Positions 60,517 through 64,000 of a DNA stretch of 64,000 nt are shown in pieces. The translations under genes were made by a program, and so were the position numbers. A model generated the notes under the pieces. It worked only from the letters and a program-made list of their open reading frames with translations. It was not told the DNA's origin and ran no database searches. Source of the DNA: Blastocatellia bacterium (GTDB lineage: Bacteria > Acidobacteriota > Blastocatellia > RBC074); the NCBI GenBank assembly GCA_016789725.1, contig JAEUQN010000001.1, positions 178,086 to 242,085 on the forward strand. The letters are read 5' to 3'. Numbering within the stretch: the first letter of the stretch is position 1; each line of letters starts with the position of its first letter.

Positions 60517-60999
60517 TCAAGGGGGGCCCGGCGCTGGCCTTTCTGGTGCTGGTTTGGAAATCGCATATCCTTCCTTCACCAACTCCTCTTCCGCCCTTTC
60601 CCAATCCCAATCCGAATGTGCCGTTGAAAGCTCTGCCAACCGATAGCGCGTTGGCAATGGCATATCCTCCAAACAGTCATACAGCACGCCGCCCACACCC
60701 GCCGCAACAATGCAGTCGCCATCTACTACATATTGCAAAACCTGGCGCGGGCCAGCTTCCCATCTTTGCATCATGATCGACGTCTCAGTGACGGCCTCCA
60801 CGATGTCGTAGGTCTTGGTAGTTCTGTGATAGGCCAGCATTCCGACGGTGAAGCTGCCCGAGTGAATTGGAATTACTGTCTGTCCGCAACATTGTTCAGG
60901 CAGACTGTAAATGCCGTAGGCGACGGGTTCGGCTTCGAAAAATTGCCCGCAGTGGAGGCATTTGCCGATGGTCGCGTTGATGCTTTCCGTAGCTCGCAT
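60517..60999 (-). CDS. Hypothetical protein with CxxC near the N-terminus
   Basis: About 160 residues. AGGAG precedes the ATG at 60999 (MRATESINATIGKCLHCGQFF); a start 16 codons upstream overlaps the next gene and is disfavoured. CLHC (14-17) and PEQCCG (about 35-39) may form a zinc site. The core is YGIYSLPEQCCGQTVIPIHSGSF, and the C-terminus is acidic then Pro-rich. Family unknown. Confidence 0.55.
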   Translation of the reverse strand: MRATESINATIGKCLHCGQFFEAEPVAYGIYSLPEQCCGQTVIPIHSGSFTVGMLAYHRTTKTYDIVEAVTETSIMMQRWEAGPRQVLQYVVDGDCIVAAGVGGVLYDCLEDMPLPTRYRLAELSTAHSDWDWERAEEELVKEGYAISKPAPERPAPGPP

Positions 61000-61018
61000 A
61001 GCTGCTCTCCTGTTGCTT

Positions 61019-61390
61019 TCAACAGTCGCAAGGGCGGAGGCCGCCACTCAGGTAGTGTTTGAGGTCGCGCAAGGAACGCAACGGCAGACTCTCTTTGGTT
61101 TGTGCGCAGCGAGGACATTGCTGTACATATAACAGCACCCACTGATCGGGGTATCCATCCTTTGCGTGCGGGACTCGCTTCTGCCGTAAAGTTATTCCAT
61201 CTACGAGTGCCGTTCTGTTGGGTAGATCAAAGAAAATTTGTCCTACCGGTTGCGTGGCCTTACCAAACAACTCCTTGATTTGCCGTAAAAAAAGCCGCTG
61301 GTCAGCGGCTTTTGCTTTTCGTTGTTGTCGTGCGCGTTCAGCTAGGGCTTCTGCTATGAGGGGGTGAGGCTGTGTTGCCGGTGAAGTCAT
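61019..61390 (-). CDS. Small CPRC zinc-ribbon-like protein, paralogue B
   Basis: A 123-residue protein laid out like the one at 58.2-58.6 kb. It has a charged N-terminal helix, ELFGKATQPVGQI, a beta segment (QWVLLYVQQ), then CPRCAQTKESLPLRSL and a cysteine-rich C-terminus (RPCDC). An intrinsic-terminator-like palindrome falls within codons 26-36. Either the terminator acts as an attenuator, or the true start lies further in; no good start follows it. The CPRC core supports the call. Confidence 0.55.
   Translation of the reverse strand: MTSPATQPHPLIAEALAERARQQRKAKAADQRLFLRQIKELFGKATQPVGQIFFDLPNRTALVDGITLRQKRVPHAKDGYPDQWVLLYVQQCPRCAQTKESLPLRSLRDLKHYLSGGLRPCDC
61286..61317. terminator. Bidirectional intrinsic-terminator-like palindrome inside a gene
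   Basis: An 8-bp perfect stem (AGCCGCTG at 61293-61300, CAGCGGCT at 61303-61310) with a 2-base loop, preceded by seven A and followed by TTTTGCTTTT, so both strands end in a U-run. It lies in codons about 26-36 of the minus-strand CPRC paralogue B. Its form is that of a Rho-independent terminator for either direction. Confidence 0.55.
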
Positions 61391-61412
61391 AGTTGTTTAC
61401 TGCTCTGCGGCA

Positions 61413-61787
61413 CTACAAAATTGATCGGTAATCCGCAATCACCTGGTCAGGATGTTCTGTGATCCAAGCTTCGATCACTTCATCTGCTTCCCGCTTCCAC
61501 CCTTTTTCATCCGGCGCGTAGGGCAGTCTCGTGGCATCCACCAGTTGATGCGGGACGGCTGGGCCGATACCGCGTACAATCAACAAGTAGGGACGCATTT
61601 CCTTTTTTTGAATCGTGCGTCGCTTGTTGTCACGTTCGGATTGATAAATTGCATAAGGAGTTTTTGGATTGTCTGAAGTTGGAACTGTGCCGTGTGCGAT
61701 GAGTTTTCCTCGAATCGCAAAAACATTTCCTGGCCAAGCAGTGGTCGTAAAGATGGTGACACGTTCTCGATGTTCTTGACGTTTCAT
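61413..61787 (-). CDS. Hypothetical element protein
   Basis: About 124 residues (MKRQEHRERVTIFTTTAWPGNVFAIRGKLIAHGTVPTSD...). The ATG at 61787 is chosen over a TTG 19 codons upstream, and neither has a strong ribosome-binding site. It is a small basic domain with a C-terminal helix (KREADEVIEAWITEHPDQVIADY). No family is recognised. It lies 22 bases before CPRC paralogue B. Confidence 0.5.
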   Translation of the reverse strand: MKRQEHRERVTIFTTTAWPGNVFAIRGKLIAHGTVPTSDNPKTPYAIYQSERDNKRRTIQKKEMRPYLLIVRGIGPAVPHQLVDATRLPYAPDEKGWKREADEVIEAWITEHPDQVIADYRSIL

Positions 61788-61933
61788 GCCAGCAGGCGGA
61801 GGGCAAAAGGCGTGCCAATTGAGGTTAAGGATGCTGCGCGGCAATTAAGCTTTTGATCTAACTTGGCTGCTGCTGCTCAGTACCTTCGGCTTGGTACTAC
61901 TTACTCATACAAGAGATGCGCAAACAGCACTTT

Positions 61934-62833
61934 TTATTCTTCGCATTGTTGGCATCGTTTCCACCAAAAGCGAAACAGGATTCCTGCGGCGCTTTGTTCG
62001 TAGACCCCAGATTCTTGCGCGTGATAATCAAATCCGAGTTGGCTGATCTTCCCGATGAATGCGGGGATGTCTTCGACTGTGTTTTCGAGGTAAGCCATTG
62101 CGATATCCAAATAGATCACGCGTGTAAATTCCCGCCCAATGAAAAAGCGATGATGCGGCTTCCCATTATTCGGATTCCCTGCCCCAAACTGCATCGCGGG
62201 GATCGTTTGATTGATGGCTTGCAGGAAAGCCAGAGGCTCTCTGGACCAACACTCGCTTTGCGGATCAGCACGCTGGATGAATTTGAGCGCTTGGGTCGGT
62301 GAAAATTCAATGCGGTAGTGAGTCGAAGCTCCATCCAACGTAAAGGCGGTGTCCAAGAGCGGTTGGTCAGCATCAGGCTTTGCTTGCCCATCTAGTGCGC
62401 GCTGTTTTTCTTGTTCGCTGGCGGCGAGAATCCAAACCTCCGTGAATTCTTCGGCGTAGGTTGAGACCCAATCCATCCCCCCATGCGCATTTACCTTGCG
62501 GTAGTGGTAGGGATAGCGATAGATGGCTTCCTGAAGGCTGTATTCCTTTCCTGCCGCCCATTGATCGTGCAGGAGACGAAAGAAGATACGGATGCCTGTG
62601 ATCTCCTCACAGCGCAATTCTGCACACTCTTCGTGGCCGTCATAAAACTGTGGATCGAAGGACAATTGCTCCGCCAAAAAGTCGGGCATGAACGTTTTCG
62701 CCACTTCTCGTATCTGTGCATAAGCGGCATTTTGTTCCGCTTCTTGTTCCGCTTTTGCCTGTGCCAAGGCAGTGGCTTGCGCCTGTCGTTTCGCTTCGAT
62801 CAGGTCAAAGAATTGGTCTGGTAACATCATCAT
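61934..62833 (-). CDS. Hypothetical element protein (299 aa)
   Basis: A 299-residue soluble acidic protein. The N-terminal helix MMMLPDQFFDLIEAKRQAQATALAQAKAEQEAEQ leads into a central domain with CAELRCEEITG and a C-terminal stretch ending FWWKRCQQCEE. The final CxxC and the earlier cysteines may bind zinc. Its ATG overlaps the stop of the DprA-like gene by four bases (ATGA), so they are co-translated. No family is recognised. Confidence 0.6.
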   Translation of the reverse strand: MMMLPDQFFDLIEAKRQAQATALAQAKAEQEAEQNAAYAQIREVAKTFMPDFLAEQLSFDPQFYDGHEECAELRCEEITGIRIFFRLLHDQWAAGKEYSLQEAIYRYPYHYRKVNAHGGMDWVSTYAEEFTEVWILAASEQEKQRALDGQAKPDADQPLLDTAFTLDGASTHYRIEFSPTQALKFIQRADPQSECWSREPLAFLQAINQTIPAMQFGAGNPNNGKPHHRFFIGREFTRVIYLDIAMAYLENTVEDIPAFIGKISQLGFDYHAQESGVYEQSAAGILFRFWWKRCQQCEE

Positions 62834-63351
62834 CTATTTTGTCCTTGAAAAACGCACCAGCCGGTGCAATCGGTGATTTGCGCTAATGGCCAGTCGTGAG
62901 GCAGGGGAATGGCTCCCAGATAGACCAAAGCAGGAAGACCTTTGCCAATCGCTAACGCCAATGCCGCCCAACTTCCTGAGCCTCTTCCACAGAAACATTC
63001 CGATGGTAACGCTGACGGCACTAAGCCTGCCGGACACGCCTTTCCGGGAAAACTCACCCACAGCCCTTTTCGCTCCGCAACGGTTTCCACCACGCGAATC
63101 GAGCGAAGGGCATACGCTGAAGGGCCAGTTCCGAATTCTCCTGTCGCAACCTTGAAAACCTGTATGCGCGACCGTGGCACAAGTTCGCGCGCCATCTCAT
63201 CAATGCCACTCGCGCAGCCGGTGAGAATGGTGGCCTTGGTGGTTTCGATCAGGCGTAGGAGTGCGCGGTTGGCATATTGCTGGAGGGCAGCGGCGGGACT
63301 GCGCGTCCCTGATATCCCGATGTGTTTGTGTGCTTGGAGGAGTTCTTTCAT
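62830..63351 (-). CDS. DprA/SMF-like Rossmann-fold protein
   Basis: About 173 residues. The core is IGISGTRSPAAALQQYANRALLRLIETTKATILTGCASGIDEMARELV, the DprA-type Rossmann fold (SGTRS loop and TGCASGID, in place of the usual GGA). A second strand, GKGLPALVYLGAIPLP, follows. Such proteins resemble the DNA-processing A/SMF family or the related LOG/lysine-decarboxylase-like nucleotide hydrolases; residues that separate these cannot be assigned. The ATG at 63351 (MKELLQAHK) is preferred to one 7 codons upstream. It is the first minus-strand gene of the element's right end. Confidence 0.7.
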   Translation of the reverse strand: MKELLQAHKHIGISGTRSPAAALQQYANRALLRLIETTKATILTGCASGIDEMARELVPRSRIQVFKVATGEFGTGPSAYALRSIRVVETVAERKGLWVSFPGKACPAGLVPSALPSECFCGRGSGSWAALALAIGKGLPALVYLGAIPLPHDWPLAQITDCTGWCVFQGQNR

Positions 63352-63480
63352 ATCACACCTCGCTCTTTCCACTGCAATTTTCTTACCGAGGTGTGTTGGT
63401 GTTGTGAATGGTGCAAGCTGGCTCGTCGTTTTCTTTGCTATACAAATTTGTGCTTACTGTTTTGTGCAAGAGTTTCTCCC

Positions 63481-63705
63481 ATGCGGCAAAACCCTTTTGT
63501 GATTGAACAAGCGGTGCTTAGTCAGACGCTGATTGTTCGGCAGGAAGAACCACGCCAAGTGAAAGCGGCTCTGGCGCAAGGCAGAAAATTGTTCCTGCAT
63601 GTCTGGCTGCAAAAATTGTCACGCTCACTTTTTCATACGCGTGTCATCCAGGAATGGCCAGGGCTGCTCAATCAGAGTGTGCTAAAATCTGGGTGCGAGG
63701 GATGA
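63481..63705 (+). CDS. Possible small protein at the strand switch
   Basis: A 74-codon frame from the ATG at 63481 (MRQNPFVIEQAVLSQTLIVRQEEPRQVKAALAQGRKLFLHVW...). The composition is plausible but there is no ribosome-binding site and no recognised family. It may be a real small gene at the switch from minus to plus, or a chance frame. Confidence 0.3.
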   Translation: MRQNPFVIEQAVLSQTLIVRQEEPRQVKAALAQGRKLFLHVWLQKLSRSLFHTRVIQEWPGLLNQSVLKSGCEG

Positions 63706-63800
63706 AGGAGTTTATCTCAAGCAAATATCTACCGGTTCATTGGAATTGTTCAGCCAGCCCGCTGTTATCCTAATCGTCGCTTGAATCACTAGAGGGAATG

Positions 63801-64000
63801 ATGCTTCGATATTTCCTGCCACCTCTTTTGCTTGTCTGGTGCTTGCCAACAAGCACATTCGCGCAGAGTCCGCCCACGGCACCCCCTTCCGCGTTTACGA
63901 AGCCATCTGTCCAAGCACAAAAACGTGGCGCGCAGCCGCCCGGCAGCAGGCGGCGCTTCATGGCCTCGCTGGCGTGCTTGGCCATCAGGCCCATCGTCAT
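63801..64000 (+). CDS. Exported protein, N-terminal fragment
   Basis: A plus-strand frame from the ATG at 63801 with AGAGGGA just upstream. The first 22 or so residues are a clear signal peptide (MLRYFLPPLLLVWCLPTSTFAQS). A Pro/Ser-rich stretch (PPTAPPSAFTKPSVQ) follows before the window ends. The rest lies outside, so the product is unknown. The last 75 bases are noticeably GC-rich. An opposing minus-strand frame covers the same bases, but it has no ribosome-binding site within the window and reads as less protein-like. Confidence 0.5.
   Translation, partial: MLRYFLPPLLLVWCLPTSTFAQSPPTAPPSAFTKPSVQAQKRGAQPPGSRRRFMASLACLAIRPIV

Noticed and set aside
23719..63800. Attachment-site direct repeats bounding an integrated element
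   Set aside because: No matching direct repeats, integrase or tRNA were seen near either presumed boundary, so integration is not claimed.
1..64000. CRISPR arrays, tRNA or rRNA genes
   Set aside because: No regular spaced repeats and no cloverleaf or conserved rRNA segments were recognised by eye on either strand; a tool-based scan could still find a divergent tRNA.
63770..64000. Minus-strand frame at the right edge
   Set aside because: The plus strand has a ribosome-binding site and a clean signal peptide in the same bases; the minus frame has neither.

Overview
The window looks like the genome of a Gram-negative bacterium of the phylum Acidobacteriota, plausibly near class Blastocatellia. 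The pointers are an Oar-like TonB receptor with an N-terminal carboxypeptidase-regulatory domain, an exported protein with an OmpA-like C-terminal domain, a BlaI/M56 regulator pair and many exported copper proteins. This placement rests on protein style alone; no rRNA, tRNA or CRISPR array was seen. Nearly all genes lie on the minus strand.

Bases 1-23.7 kb look chromosomal. They hold a BlaI/M56 pair, two membrane glycosyltransferases of the GT39 type, a fused nucleotidyltransferase/GT2 enzyme, and a large metal-homeostasis region. The first metal operon (about 14.3 kb down to 4.3 kb) starts at a textbook MerR-type promoter. It runs merR, a Cu+ P-type ATPase, an NTF2-like exported protein, a TonB receptor, two paralogous exported Asp-box proteins that share CxCC motifs, and a methyltransferase. 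The second (about 22.0 kb down to 15.1 kb) encodes a TolC-type channel, a multicopper oxidase with metal-binding tails, a His-rich exported protein, and a histidine kinase with a sigma-54 response regulator.

Bases 24-63.4 kb read as a large mobile replicon, phage-like or plasmid-like, or its integrated remnant. It carries its own sliding clamp (DnaN), a DnaC-like loader, RecJ, a UvrD-type helicase, a C5-cytosine methyltransferase, AlkB, a YfbR-like nucleotidase, a ParB-like protein, a DprA-like protein and many small orphan proteins, several with zinc ribbons. Two orphans have suggestive tails: one ends in a clamp-binding-like QLSLW, the other in an SSB-like EIPF. No capsid, terminase, integrase or transposase was recognised.

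Inside that element sits an accessory block of about 10 kb (33-43 kb). It has (i) a plus-strand cassette of a thymidylate-synthase-fold enzyme with a dCMP-type Asp, a uracil-DNA-glycosylase-like protein and a protein resembling alpha-glutamyl/putrescinyl-thymine pyrophosphorylase; (ii) a HigB toxin with an HTH-ImmA antitoxin; and (iii) a translationally coupled triad of a TPR-CHAT protease, a small disordered protein and a C-terminally membrane-anchored protein. The first and third are the best candidates for an undescribed base-modification or conflict system.

The right edge (63.4-64 kb) changes strand and ends in a partial exported protein.
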